Shown piece by piece: positions 42,831 to 50,912 of a stretch of 64,000 nucleotides of DNA. A program made the position numbers and the translations under genes. The notes beneath the pieces were generated by a model. The model was not told where the DNA came from, searched no databases, and saw only the letters and a program-made list of their open reading frames with translations. Position 1 is the stretch's first letter; each line of letters opens with the position of its first letter. This stretch comes from BACL27 sp964203235 (GTDB lineage: Bacteria; Actinomycetota; Acidimicrobiia; Acidimicrobiales; Ilumatobacteraceae). The stretch lies in the NCBI GenBank assembly GCA_964203235.1, contig CAXNLE010000002.1, positions 965,890 to 1,029,889 on the forward strand, in the 5' to 3' direction.

Positions 42831-44333
42831 GTGTCGTCGATTGTGTCAGAGTTTAAAAATAAGAAACTTAAATCAATATTTTTAGGTTCGCTTCTTTTGA
42901 TAGGCACAATAATCACGTTGAGTTCATGGGCACTAGCAAGTCCTCCAGGCTCTGGTCCAGATGACGAATATCATCTTTCGTCTATCTGGTGTTCGCGCGG
43001 ATATCGCATTCAGTTTTGCGAAAAAAGTAGTTCAATCTACGAGGCTAAAGTCCCATTGCAACTGCACCGAAATGGTGGACCACGAACAATCTTTTGTTAT
43101 GCCGGGGATAGCAAAATCAGCGCAAGTTGTATTCGCGGTCTAGACGTCGAGGCTGTAACGAAACTTGAATCATCTGAACGATTTAATACATCTAGCACTG
43201 CCAGTAATTTTTATAAGTCAAATGGGTTTCTTGTCTCGTCAAATGTCAATGGATCTATCTTGACGATGAGATTTTTACAGATTTTGGTTTTTTTCGCGCT
43301 GATTAGTTTTGCGATCTATTCTTCTGGCGACCGTAAATGGGCTGTTCTTCTTGCGCTGTTTGTCGGCATGGTGCCAGTTGGCTTATTCATAATTCCGTCA
43401 ACTAGTCCAAGCAGTTGGGCAATCACCGGAGTCGCGTTGGCAGGCATTTGCGTAATGAACTTTTTCATTTCATTGAAAAAAAGTCATCGAGTTACTGCGG
43501 TAATTGGTTTTATCGTGGCTGTGCTGTTTACACGAAATATAAGAAACGACATAAACATAATGATGGCGATTTGTTTAACTTTAGGCGCTATCTCAGGATT
43601 TGTTACTAGACAGACTGATCACTCGTTAAAGTTTGATCGGGCGAAAATAATTAAACTAGCTTTTTTTGCTATTCCTGGGTTGCTGTACATTCACCTCAAA
43701 GTATTTTCGTTATACCCGTGGCGAATAGCAAAATTTATTCTGGGCGGATCTTTTTATTCATTTTCAAATGACTCGTCTCAGGCGTTTCTTGGGTTTCTCG
43801 GCGGATCCATTCAACTAGGCTCAGCCGATTTTGCGCCTCCACCAGTTGTCTTAATTTTGATGAGTGTCGGATTGATAACTTTTATTGTGATTACAGCCAG
43901 ATTTGTTCCGCTTAAAGTGAAAATTAGTTCTGGACTCGGTCTTGGCTCACTGTTTTTTTTCTCGTACTGGTTTTCAGTAGGTTCGATTGGATTGGCGAGT
44001 CGTTACATCATGGCGATTTATTTAGTTTCGTTGGCCATGTTTAGCGCAAGCGCTGTTACAAGTCGCAGATTGGCAAATTTCAAATTCTCAAAATCGTCGC
44101 TGGTAACAATATTTCTGACTATTTCACTAGGACAATCATTATCACTACACCAATCAATTAGACGCTACATCACCGGAACAAATATCTCTGGCTGGAATTT
44201 AAATAAAGGTGCGCAATGGTGGTGGACGTATGGGCCTTCACCACTGTCAATCTGGATAATAGGTTCTGTCGCTTTTAGTACCGCACTTTTCATCGTGCTG
44301 TTGAAGACTAATTCTGATCGAGCAGCAGTGTGA
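42831..44333 (+). CDS. DUF2142-like polytopic membrane protein
   Basis: 500 residues, about 11 hydrophobic segments. After the first helix comes SPPGSGPDDEYHLSSIWC, which matches the PPxxxPDExxH motif of DUF2142 membrane proteins, a family linked to cell-surface polysaccharide loci. The first outer loop (about 40-125) contains five cysteines. It diverges from the large paralogues and overlaps the next gene by four bases. The biochemical role is not known. Confidence 0.72.
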   Translation: MSSIVSEFKNKKLKSIFLGSLLLIGTIITLSSWALASPPGSGPDDEYHLSSIWCSRGYRIQFCEKSSSIYEAKVPLQLHRNGGPRTIFCYAGDSKISASCIRGLDVEAVTKLESSERFNTSSTASNFYKSNGFLVSSNVNGSILTMRFLQILVFFALISFAIYSSGDRKWAVLLALFVGMVPVGLFIIPSTSPSSWAITGVALAGICVMNFFISLKKSHRVTAVIGFIVAVLFTRNIRNDINIMMAICLTLGAISGFVTRQTDHSLKFDRAKIIKLAFFAIPGLLYIHLKVFSLYPWRIAKFILGGSFYSFSNDSSQAFLGFLGGSIQLGSADFAPPPVVLILMSVGLITFIVITARFVPLKVKISSGLGLGSLFFFSYWFSVGSIGLASRYIMAIYLVSLAMFSASAVTSRRLANFKFSKSSLVTIFLTISLGQSLSLHQSIRRYITGTNISGWNLNKGAQWWWTYGPSPLSIWIIGSVAFSTALFIVLLKTNSDRAAV

Positions 44334-44968
44334 AACGGTTTTGGTTTGCAAGCGTGATTGCGCTAGTGGCGGTAACTAGTGGCGCTATCTTTTGGGCTGA
44401 AAAAAACTTTGATAATCCAACCAGTCGAACTCAAACCCCAATTGGCTATTGGCGAGTAAGCGACGTTAGAAAGCTTTTTGATGGTTATCAAAAAAGTTCA
44501 AGTTCTTCAGAAATCAAAATATCACTTTCTGCCGGCGTCGTGGGCATTGATTACACCGTCAACGGAACTTTTAATATGTTCATGAGCGGTCTTTCAAGTT
44601 TCAGCACGCTGACTAAAGTCGGGTCAGATGAACAAATGTATTTCTCTCACCAAGGAGACTTATTCGATCGTTGGGATGATATTTACGTTGGTGGATCAAA
44701 GGCATTAATCGTTGCAACCAACGCCGATTCGGGTAAGTCTGAGGTATATCCAGTTGTTTTATACACACCTGACTTTGATTCTGGATCTAGTGAGCTAGTT
44801 TTTTTTGTGCGTCGTCTTCGCGATGATGAGTCTGCTGAAAAGTTGATTAACCTTTATCAGCCTAAATCTCCATTAGCTATTCTGAAATATGACGAATCAA
44901 TTAACTTGGTATCAGTCGAACTTTGGGTTGAACCATTTTCCACTGACAACGATCAACTCGGTAGCTGA
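44330..44968 (+). CDS. Membrane-anchored or secreted protein of unknown function
   Basis: 212 residues. An N-terminal hydrophobic segment (about 5-23) after MKRFW looks like a signal anchor; the remainder is polar and beta-prone with aromatic residues (GYWRVSD, WDDIYVGG). No cysteines or known motifs. GTGA overlap with the DUF2142-like gene points to translational coupling and a shared task at the cell surface. Confidence 0.65.
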   Translation: MKRFWFASVIALVAVTSGAIFWAEKNFDNPTSRTQTPIGYWRVSDVRKLFDGYQKSSSSSEIKISLSAGVVGIDYTVNGTFNMFMSGLSSFSTLTKVGSDEQMYFSHQGDLFDRWDDIYVGGSKALIVATNADSGKSEVYPVVLYTPDFDSGSSELVFFVRRLRDDESAEKLINLYQPKSPLAILKYDESINLVSVELWVEPFSTDNDQLGS

Positions 44969-44981
44969 TAAACATTTAGTT

Positions 44982-45695
44982 ATGCGGTCACTACTTGTTG
45001 CCAACGCCAATGATGCTGACCCCGGTTGTATTGGCCAACGATTTGCTGAGCAAGGTTTCGTTGGGGAGCGGTTCAAGGACCACGGCAGTGTTTTTGATCA
45101 TTGTGAGCGCGAGTATCCAGACCAGTGGCCAACATTAGACGGCGCAGACCTAGTCGTTTTATTAGGAAGCTGGTGGTCGGTTTATTGGACGGATATTGAA
45201 AAAAATGTCCGTGCAGAGTGCGAATTAATTATTGAAGCACACCGTCGCGGAATCCCAATATTTGGTATTTGTTTCGGTGCTCAAATAATGGCCAAGGCAT
45301 TCGGTGGCACCGTTCAACGCGCGACACAACACGAAGTCGGATGGCATCAAGTTGATGCGAAAGCCCCGAACCAAGTAATAGGTGGCACCTGGTTGCAGTG
45401 GCACTATGACAGTTTCACTGCAACAACGGATATAGAAGTTCTTGCCACAAGTCCGGCTGGTCCGCAGGCAATTCGCAAAGGCCGTTCATTTGCGACGCAG
45501 TTTCATCCTGAAGTAACCGAGGCGATTGTGCGGCGTTGGGCAAGTGAATCTGGTGAAGTAGAACTAGCGAAACTAGGTAAAACTGCTAACGAACTAATCG
45601 ATCAGACGATTTTTGAGGTTCAAAGAAGTGCACCTGCGGCCGCGCGATTAGTTGACTGGTTCATTGAAAGTTCAGCTCGTGAGGTGGCGAATTAA
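44982..45695 (+). CDS. Class I glutamine amidotransferase-like protein
   Basis: 237 residues from ATG 44982. Nucleophile elbow FGICFGAQIMAKAFGG, histidine-acid pair in TQFHPEVTE, and LVVLLGSWWSVYW near the oxyanion strand. It resembles stand-alone GMP-synthase-type amidotransferases, whose partners are often unknown. A longer frame starting at 44889 would overlap the previous gene and is rejected. The second nuo cluster starts 108 bases later. Confidence 0.82.
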   Translation: MRSLLVANANDADPGCIGQRFAEQGFVGERFKDHGSVFDHCEREYPDQWPTLDGADLVVLLGSWWSVYWTDIEKNVRAECELIIEAHRRGIPIFGICFGAQIMAKAFGGTVQRATQHEVGWHQVDAKAPNQVIGGTWLQWHYDSFTATTDIEVLATSPAGPQAIRKGRSFATQFHPEVTEAIVRRWASESGEVELAKLGKTANELIDQTIFEVQRSAPAAARLVDWFIESSAREVAN

Positions 45696-45756
45696 TTTGC
45701 TAATCGAACCTTATATCTATCGAGTCTATATCGCTCTTTCACAAGCGATCAAAGTG

Positions 45757-45776
45757 GTAGTGAGTTAAAGCAACAA
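45757..45776 (+). promoter_or_regulatory. Possible Rex-like site upstream of the second nuo cluster
   Basis: GTAGTGAGTTAAAGCAACAA agrees with the rex-upstream operator at 15 of 20 positions but is much less symmetrical itself. It ends 13 bases before the -10 TAGTTT of nuoA2, a good place for repression. Tentative. Confidence 0.4.
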
Positions 45777-45789
45777 GCATTTTGCAGAC

Positions 45790-45795
45790 TAGTTT
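45790..45795 (+). promoter_or_regulatory. -10 hexamer of the second nuo cluster
   Basis: TAGTTT, eight bases before ATG 45804. It implies that cluster 2 has its own promoter, unlike cluster 1, which follows the bc genes. Confidence 0.5.
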
Positions 45796-45803
45796 TACAG
45801 GGT

Positions 45804-46169
45804 ATGTCAATCTTCATTCGGTCGTATTTGAACGTTATTTGGTTCGGTGGGGCTGCGGTTGCAATCGCTGGTTTGCTTCTTTGGATCTCATCGTTGCTTC
45901 GTCCGAATCGTCCGAACAGAGAAAAGATGTTGACTTACGAAAGCGGTGTTGATCCAGTCGGTCACGGTTGGTCGCAGAGTCAAGTTCGCTATTACATCTT
46001 TGCGTTGCTGTTTGTTGTATTTGATGTCGAAGCTGTTTTTATTTTTCCATGGGCAACACAACTTGAGCGATACGGCGCATTCGGATTAATCGAGATGGGC
46101 GCGTTCGTTTTTATTTTGTTACTTGGATTAATTTATGCTTGGCGAAAAGGTGTGTTGCGATGGGTTTAG
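45804..46169 (+). CDS. nuoA: Complex I subunit A, second cluster
   Basis: 121 residues, three helices, with TYESGVDPVGHGWSQSQVRYYIFALLFVVFDVEAVFIFPWA. The YECG cysteine of cluster 1 is serine here (YESG). Shorter than the cluster 1 protein, with no polar tail. Overlaps nuoB2 by ten bases. Confidence 0.94.
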   Translation: MSIFIRSYLNVIWFGGAAVAIAGLLLWISSLLRPNRPNREKMLTYESGVDPVGHGWSQSQVRYYIFALLFVVFDVEAVFIFPWATQLERYGAFGLIEMGAFVFILLLGLIYAWRKGVLRWV

Positions 46170-46717
46170 TTGATAGGGGTCGTTTACCGAAACCGTTGAC
46201 GACGCTGTTTAATCTTGGTCGGTCGTACTCGCTGTGGGTTTACCAGTGGGGTCTCGCGTGTTGCGCAATCGAAATGGGCGCTGCATTCGGATCACCGCGT
46301 TACGACGTGATGCGTCTCGGTGTTATTCCATTGCCGGCTAGTCCGCGTCAAGCAGACTTGGTCGTAATTTCAGGAACAGTAACCGACAAGATGGCGCCTG
46401 TAATTCGTCGACTATACGAACAGATGCCTGAACCAAAATATGTAATCAGCATGGGCAGTTGTGCAAATTGCGGTGGTCCATATTGGGATAGTTACTCAGT
46501 CACAAAGGGTGTCGACCAAATTATTCCTGTTGATGTTTACGTACCTGGTTGCCCCCCACGACCAGAAGCACTTCTTGAGGGCATTGTGTTGTTGCAACAA
46601 CGCATCAAGAACGAAGACATGGGCGCAAGATGGCGCGGCGAAGGAACAAAATCAATGGATGCATCTATGGACGCTGCCGAAATCGCCGAACGTCGAGGTG
46701 AGACAGTTGTCGTCTAG
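46160..46717 (+). CDS. nuoB: Complex I subunit B, second cluster
   Basis: N2-cluster subunit, 185 residues from ATG 46160. WGLACCAIEMGAAFG, SMGSCANCGGPYW and VYVPGCPPRPEAL carry the ligands; the added cysteine in CANCGG is common in this clade. Clearly diverged from cluster 1, so this is not a recent copy. The 20-residue tail is polar. Confidence 0.94.
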   Translation: MGLVDRGRLPKPLTTLFNLGRSYSLWVYQWGLACCAIEMGAAFGSPRYDVMRLGVIPLPASPRQADLVVISGTVTDKMAPVIRRLYEQMPEPKYVISMGSCANCGGPYWDSYSVTKGVDQIIPVDVYVPGCPPRPEALLEGIVLLQQRIKNEDMGARWRGEGTKSMDASMDAAEIAERRGETVVV

Positions 46718-47375
46718 TAGCGAAACTGTGACACCAGTTGTCGATCTTGCTCGAGAGCAAATGCTTGAAGCAATCAAGCTAAACCTTGGCGACGCACTTG
46801 TTGATTCGCATCTTAAACCTGGTGACGATTTGTGGATTCGTGTGCGTACAGATTCGTGGCTAGGCAGTGTGCAAAAACTTCGTGATCAGCACTCGTTTGA
46901 CTATTTTGGGTTTTTGTCTGCGATTGATTGGATGCCGTCCCCGTACGGTCGCGGAGAAGACGATCCAACCGAGCCAGCGCCAGAGCGCGATACGACTATT
47001 CGCTCTGGGTACGCCGGTGGCGATACTCGGATGCAAGTTTTTATTCGATTGGTAAATTCAAAAACACATTTGGGAATCACAGTAAAAGTTGATGTCGCAG
47101 ACTCGTCACCATCAGTTGAGTCGTTGATTACGATTTTTGCTGGGGCAAACTGGCACGAGCGCGAAACACATGAGATGTTCGGTATTGATTTCGTCGGTCA
47201 TAATGATTTACGAAATATGTATCTACCAGTTGACTTCGAAGGTCATCCGTTGCGCAAAGACTTCCCGCTGTTGGCGCGGATGGTCAAACCTTGGCCAGGA
47301 ATCGTTGATGTTGAGCCATTGCCTGGTGGCGTTGACGAAGAATCAGCCGAAGTAAATGATGGTGACGCCTCATGA
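46707..47375 (+). CDS. nuoC: Complex I subunit C, second cluster
   Basis: 222 residues. The C-terminal signature ERETHEMFGIDFVGHNDLRNMYLPVDFEGHPLRKDFPL is intact. The best start is TTG 46707, since GAGGTGA (46695-46701) precedes it by five bases and it overlaps the nuoB2 stop; GTG 46728 is the alternative but lacks a Shine-Dalgarno. An insertion (about 72-105, rich in Pro, Glu and Asp) lies in the middle. Overlaps nuoD2 by four bases. Confidence 0.88.
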   Translation: MSSSSETVTPVVDLAREQMLEAIKLNLGDALVDSHLKPGDDLWIRVRTDSWLGSVQKLRDQHSFDYFGFLSAIDWMPSPYGRGEDDPTEPAPERDTTIRSGYAGGDTRMQVFIRLVNSKTHLGITVKVDVADSSPSVESLITIFAGANWHERETHEMFGIDFVGHNDLRNMYLPVDFEGHPLRKDFPLLARMVKPWPGIVDVEPLPGGVDEESAEVNDGDAS

Positions 47376-48544
47376 CAATGCTCGGTGATCGACAACAACT
47401 TTCATACATTGCGTCACAAGCGGCTGATGCTCGTTTAAATCTTGAGCTTGAAACCGAGGGAATGACTTTAAATATCGGTCCGCAGCACCCTGCAACGCAC
47501 GGAACTTTGCGAATCATCGCCCGACTAGACGGTGAACAAGTTGTTTGGGCTGAGCCTGCATGTGGATACATGCATCGTGGATACGAAAAACTCACCGAAG
47601 TTCGAACCTTCCCTCAAGTGACAACGCTTGTTAACCGCATTGACTGGCTTGGAAGTTTTGCGAACGAAGTTCCATTTATTTTGGCTGCTGAAAAATTGAT
47701 GGGGGTCGAAGCACCAACGCGTGCGCAATATATTCGCACCATTTTGTTTGAACTTTCGCGCATCGCCAACGTTTCACTATTTCTCGGTGATCTCGGTGTA
47801 CAACTTGGTGCGATTACGCCGGTGTTCTTAGCGTTTCGCGATCGTGAATACGTTTTGAATTTGATTGAATCGGCCACTGGCGGTCGGTTTCATCCAAACT
47901 TTGATCGAATTGGTGGACTAAAAGATGATCTACCTGCTGGATGGATTGATGAAACCCGTGCAGTAATGAAAAAATTGCGCAGTTTTTGTGACCAAATCGA
48001 AGACTTGTTATTTGGTAACGAAATCTTCCAGTCACGAACTCGAGGCATTGGCGTTATCCCGCGCGATGTCGCTCTGCAATACGGTTTATCAGGCGCCAAC
48101 CTCCGCGCCAGTGGTGTCGATTGGGATTTACGGCGCGATCAAACTTTGCCGATGGTCTGGAACAAAGCCGACTGGAAGGTGTGGACACATCCAGACGGTG
48201 ACAGTTTCGCTAGGTGTTGGGTTCGTCTGCAAGAAACTCGTGAATCAACAAAAATAGTAGATCAACTTCTTGGTGCTATTCCGTCTGGGCCCGTGATGGC
48301 GAAAGTTCCGAAGATCATTAAAGTCCCTGAAGGCGAAGCCTGGGTTTCAACAGAAAATCCACTCGGCGAAATGGGTTACTACGTTGTCTCGCGCGGTGAT
48401 CTTGGTCCGTTCAGAGTAAAAATTCGCTCAGCGAGTTTCAATAATATTTCAATCACGCCGTGGTTGTTGCGCGGTGTCTATGTTCCTGACATCGTGACGA
48501 TTCTCGCTTCTCTATATTTCATTCTCGGCGACATTGACCGATGA
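47372..48544 (+). CDS. nuoD: Complex I subunit D, second cluster
   Basis: 390 residues: NIGPQHPATHGTLRI, then GYMHRGYEKLTE, where cluster 1 has GYLHTGMEK. The C-terminal FILGDIDR is intact. The HRG(Y/T)EK form is the one seen in mitochondrial-type and many 11-subunit enzymes. It should form the quinone site with NuoB2. ATGA overlaps at both ends. Confidence 0.95.
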   Translation: MTMLGDRQQLSYIASQAADARLNLELETEGMTLNIGPQHPATHGTLRIIARLDGEQVVWAEPACGYMHRGYEKLTEVRTFPQVTTLVNRIDWLGSFANEVPFILAAEKLMGVEAPTRAQYIRTILFELSRIANVSLFLGDLGVQLGAITPVFLAFRDREYVLNLIESATGGRFHPNFDRIGGLKDDLPAGWIDETRAVMKKLRSFCDQIEDLLFGNEIFQSRTRGIGVIPRDVALQYGLSGANLRASGVDWDLRRDQTLPMVWNKADWKVWTHPDGDSFARCWVRLQETRESTKIVDQLLGAIPSGPVMAKVPKIIKVPEGEAWVSTENPLGEMGYYVVSRGDLGPFRVKIRSASFNNISITPWLLRGVYVPDIVTILASLYFILGDIDR

Positions 48545-49593
48545 TCGCATTGTTAGCTGAAGTCCCATACTGGGGACAGTCGTTATTGCGTGTACTTGGT
48601 GGGCTGGTTGCTGTGTTGCTTCCAGCGGGAACAATTGTTTATGTATTTTTGTTCAAGATGATGTCGTTCATGCAGAGTCGCCTGGGGCCAATGGAAGCCG
48701 GTCCGTATGGTTCGATGCAACTTTTCGCTGAAGTTGGCAAATGGTTGCAAAAAGAAGACATCGTGCCAGACCGTGCCGATGCACGAATTTTTAAAATGGC
48801 GCCGATCATTGTTCTGCTCAGTACGTTTTTGCTCGTCGTCGTGGTGCCGTTTGGTCCAGAGGCATGGTTCACAGATTTTGAAACAGGAGTGTTTTATGCA
48901 CTTGCAGTTTCGTCAGTTTCAGTTCTTGGAATTCTGATCGCTGGGTGGTCAAGTGCCAATAAATATTCATTGCTTGGTGGATTGCGTGCTGCTGGTCAGT
49001 TAATCGCCTACGAATTGCCGATGGTGCTCGCAGTGATGGGTGTCGTCATTCAGGCAGGCACAATGAATCTGCAGAAGATTGTTGTCGCCCAAAATACCGG
49101 TTCAATGTTTGGCATTGATGCAATTGGTCATCCTTATGTGATCAGTCAATTTTTTGGTTTCATTATTTTCATGATTGCAATTCAGGCAGAACTCACTCAA
49201 GCGCCATTTGACATGCCAATTGCCGAAAGTGAACTTGTTTCTGGTTACATGACCGAATATTCGGGTTTTCGTTTCTTAATATTTTTCATCGGAGAATTCG
49301 CTACTGCGGGTGTTTTTGCGATGATCGCTTCAGTTTTGTTTCTTGGTGGTTGGGGCGTGCCGTTCACTTGGTTCGGTTGGACATCGGTTGATGATGTTGC
49401 CAATTGGATGAACTTTGTCGGTCCACTAATTATGTTTACGAAAATGATGTTGCTCGTGTTTTTCATCATGTGGATTCGATTTAGCTATCCACGACTTCGC
49501 GAAGATCAACTGCAAAGGTTCGCGTGGAAGGGCTTAATCCCGGTTGCACTTATCAACATTATGGTCACAGCAATTTTAAAGGTGGTGTTCTAA
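48541..49593 (+). CDS. nuoH: Complex I subunit H, second cluster
   Basis: 350 residues, eight helices. FMQSRLGPMEAGPYGSMQLFAEVGKWL and ELTQAPFDMPIAESELVSGYMTEYSGFRF hold the quinone-channel acids. In cluster 1 the E, F and G genes lie between D and H; here H follows D directly with a four-base overlap, so their absence is original to this operon and not a local break. Confidence 0.95.
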   Translation: MIALLAEVPYWGQSLLRVLGGLVAVLLPAGTIVYVFLFKMMSFMQSRLGPMEAGPYGSMQLFAEVGKWLQKEDIVPDRADARIFKMAPIIVLLSTFLLVVVVPFGPEAWFTDFETGVFYALAVSSVSVLGILIAGWSSANKYSLLGGLRAAGQLIAYELPMVLAVMGVVIQAGTMNLQKIVVAQNTGSMFGIDAIGHPYVISQFFGFIIFMIAIQAELTQAPFDMPIAESELVSGYMTEYSGFRFLIFFIGEFATAGVFAMIASVLFLGGWGVPFTWFGWTSVDDVANWMNFVGPLIMFTKMMLLVFFIMWIRFSYPRLREDQLQRFAWKGLIPVALINIMVTAILKVVF

Positions 49594-50082
49594 GTGGCAA
49601 AAGTTCCAGGACTTGTTAAAGGACTCGGCGTTACCCTCGGCACGTTATTCAAAACAACTGTCAATGGTTCAAACACCGTTCAGTATCCACACGAGAAAGA
49701 AACCCCGCCGATTCGTTCTCGTGGCGTTATCGCATTACATCAGGACAATTGCACTTCGTGCATGTTGTGTTCGCGCTCTTGCCCAGACTGGTGCATCTAT
49801 ATTGAAGCGCATAAAGAACTCGCACCACCTCGTCGTGAAGGCGGAAAACCTCGTCAAGTTAATTTGTTGGATCGTTTCGACATTGACTACGCATTGTGCA
49901 TGTACTGCGGAATTTGTGTTGAAGTCTGCCCATTTGATGCGTTGTTCTGGAGCCCAGAGTATGAATACTCCGAGCCAAATATCTCAGATTTGTTGCACGA
50001 CAAGTCAAAATTAAGTGAGTGGATGGAAACCGTCCCAGAAGCACCTGAACTTGAAGCTGGCGCGGACAAAAAGAAGAAATGA
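49594..50082 (+). CDS. nuoI: Complex I subunit I, second cluster
   Basis: 162 residues with two [4Fe-4S] motifs, CTSCMLCSRSCPDWC and CMYCGICVEVCPFDAL. The N-terminal amphipathic stretch KGLGVTLGTLF resembles the membrane-docking helix of the family. The C-terminal tail is acidic then ends in KKKK. In an enzyme without E, F and G this subunit would be the entry point for electrons from an external donor. Confidence 0.93.
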   Translation: MAKVPGLVKGLGVTLGTLFKTTVNGSNTVQYPHEKETPPIRSRGVIALHQDNCTSCMLCSRSCPDWCIYIEAHKELAPPRREGGKPRQVNLLDRFDIDYALCMYCGICVEVCPFDALFWSPEYEYSEPNISDLLHDKSKLSEWMETVPEAPELEAGADKKKK

Positions 50083-50113
50083 ACATAAATTTGAAAGGCT
50101 TAGTAAGTAAATC

Positions 50114-50608
50114 GTGATCGCCCAAAACATCGGCTTCTGGATTATTGCAATTGTGATGATCGTCGCTGCCTTACGTGTTGTCACAACAAACAACGTTGTG
50201 CATGCAGCACTTTGGCTTGTCGTTGTTCTCGCTGGCGCGGCCGCCCAATACATTTTGTTGGCAGCCGAGTTTGTGGCCGTGACTCAAGTGCTCGTATATA
50301 TAGGTGCAGTGATGGTGTTGTTTCTCTTCGGCACAATGCTTACCCGAGCAAGAATTGGCACAGAGTCTGACCTAAACAACAGTTACAAAAAACTCGGTAT
50401 TCCTGTTGGATTAGTAATGTTTGTCGCCATGGGTTTGGCACTAGTCAGTTCGTTTGGTGACGAGAAACTGCCTCAGACGGCGACTGTTGTTTCAACTCAA
50501 GAAATCTCCGATCAGATTTTTGGCCCGTATTTGTTGCCATTCTGGGCACTTTCTTTTGTGCTTTTGGCGGCAGTCGTAGGTGCGATCGTTTTGGCGAGAA
50601 AGGACTGA
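50114..50608 (+). CDS. nuoJ: Complex I subunit J, second cluster
   Basis: 164 residues, five helices. AVTQVLVYIGAVMVLFLFGTML is the conserved third helix. Starts at GTG 50114 after a 31-base gap, the largest within the cluster. The C-terminal end is followed five bases later by nuoK2. Confidence 0.92.
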   Translation: MIAQNIGFWIIAIVMIVAALRVVTTNNVVHAALWLVVVLAGAAAQYILLAAEFVAVTQVLVYIGAVMVLFLFGTMLTRARIGTESDLNNSYKKLGIPVGLVMFVAMGLALVSSFGDEKLPQTATVVSTQEISDQIFGPYLLPFWALSFVLLAAVVGAIVLARKD

Positions 50609-50612
50609 CCAG

Positions 50613-50912
50613 ATGTTTGTCAATCAGTTCTTATTTTTGGCCGCAGTTTTATTTTGCATTGGCGTTTACGGCGTTGTTGCTCGTAAAAACGCTGTACTGA
50701 TGCTGATGTCCATCGAATTGATTTTAAATTCGGTGAATATCAACTTGTTGACATTTGCTTTACGTAACGGGTCAACAGACGGTCATGTTTTTGCTTTGTA
50801 CATCATTGCGGTTGCCGCAGCCGAAGTCGGAGTTGGTCTTGGCTTAGTTCTGCTCGTCTATCGCAATAAGAAAACAATTTCAGTCGATGACCTTTCGGAG
50901 ATGCGCGGATGA
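50613..50912 (+). CDS. nuoK: Complex I subunit K, second cluster
   Basis: 99 residues, the standard NuoK length. ARKNAVLMLMSIELILNSVNINLLTF and AAAEVGVGLGLVLLVYR hold the two helix glutamates. The start is ATG 50613 (GAAAGGACTGACCAG upstream); a longer frame from 50580 would overlap nuoJ2. Confidence 0.94.
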   Translation: MFVNQFLFLAAVLFCIGVYGVVARKNAVLMLMSIELILNSVNINLLTFALRNGSTDGHVFALYIIAVAAAEVGVGLGLVLLVYRNKKTISVDDLSEMRG

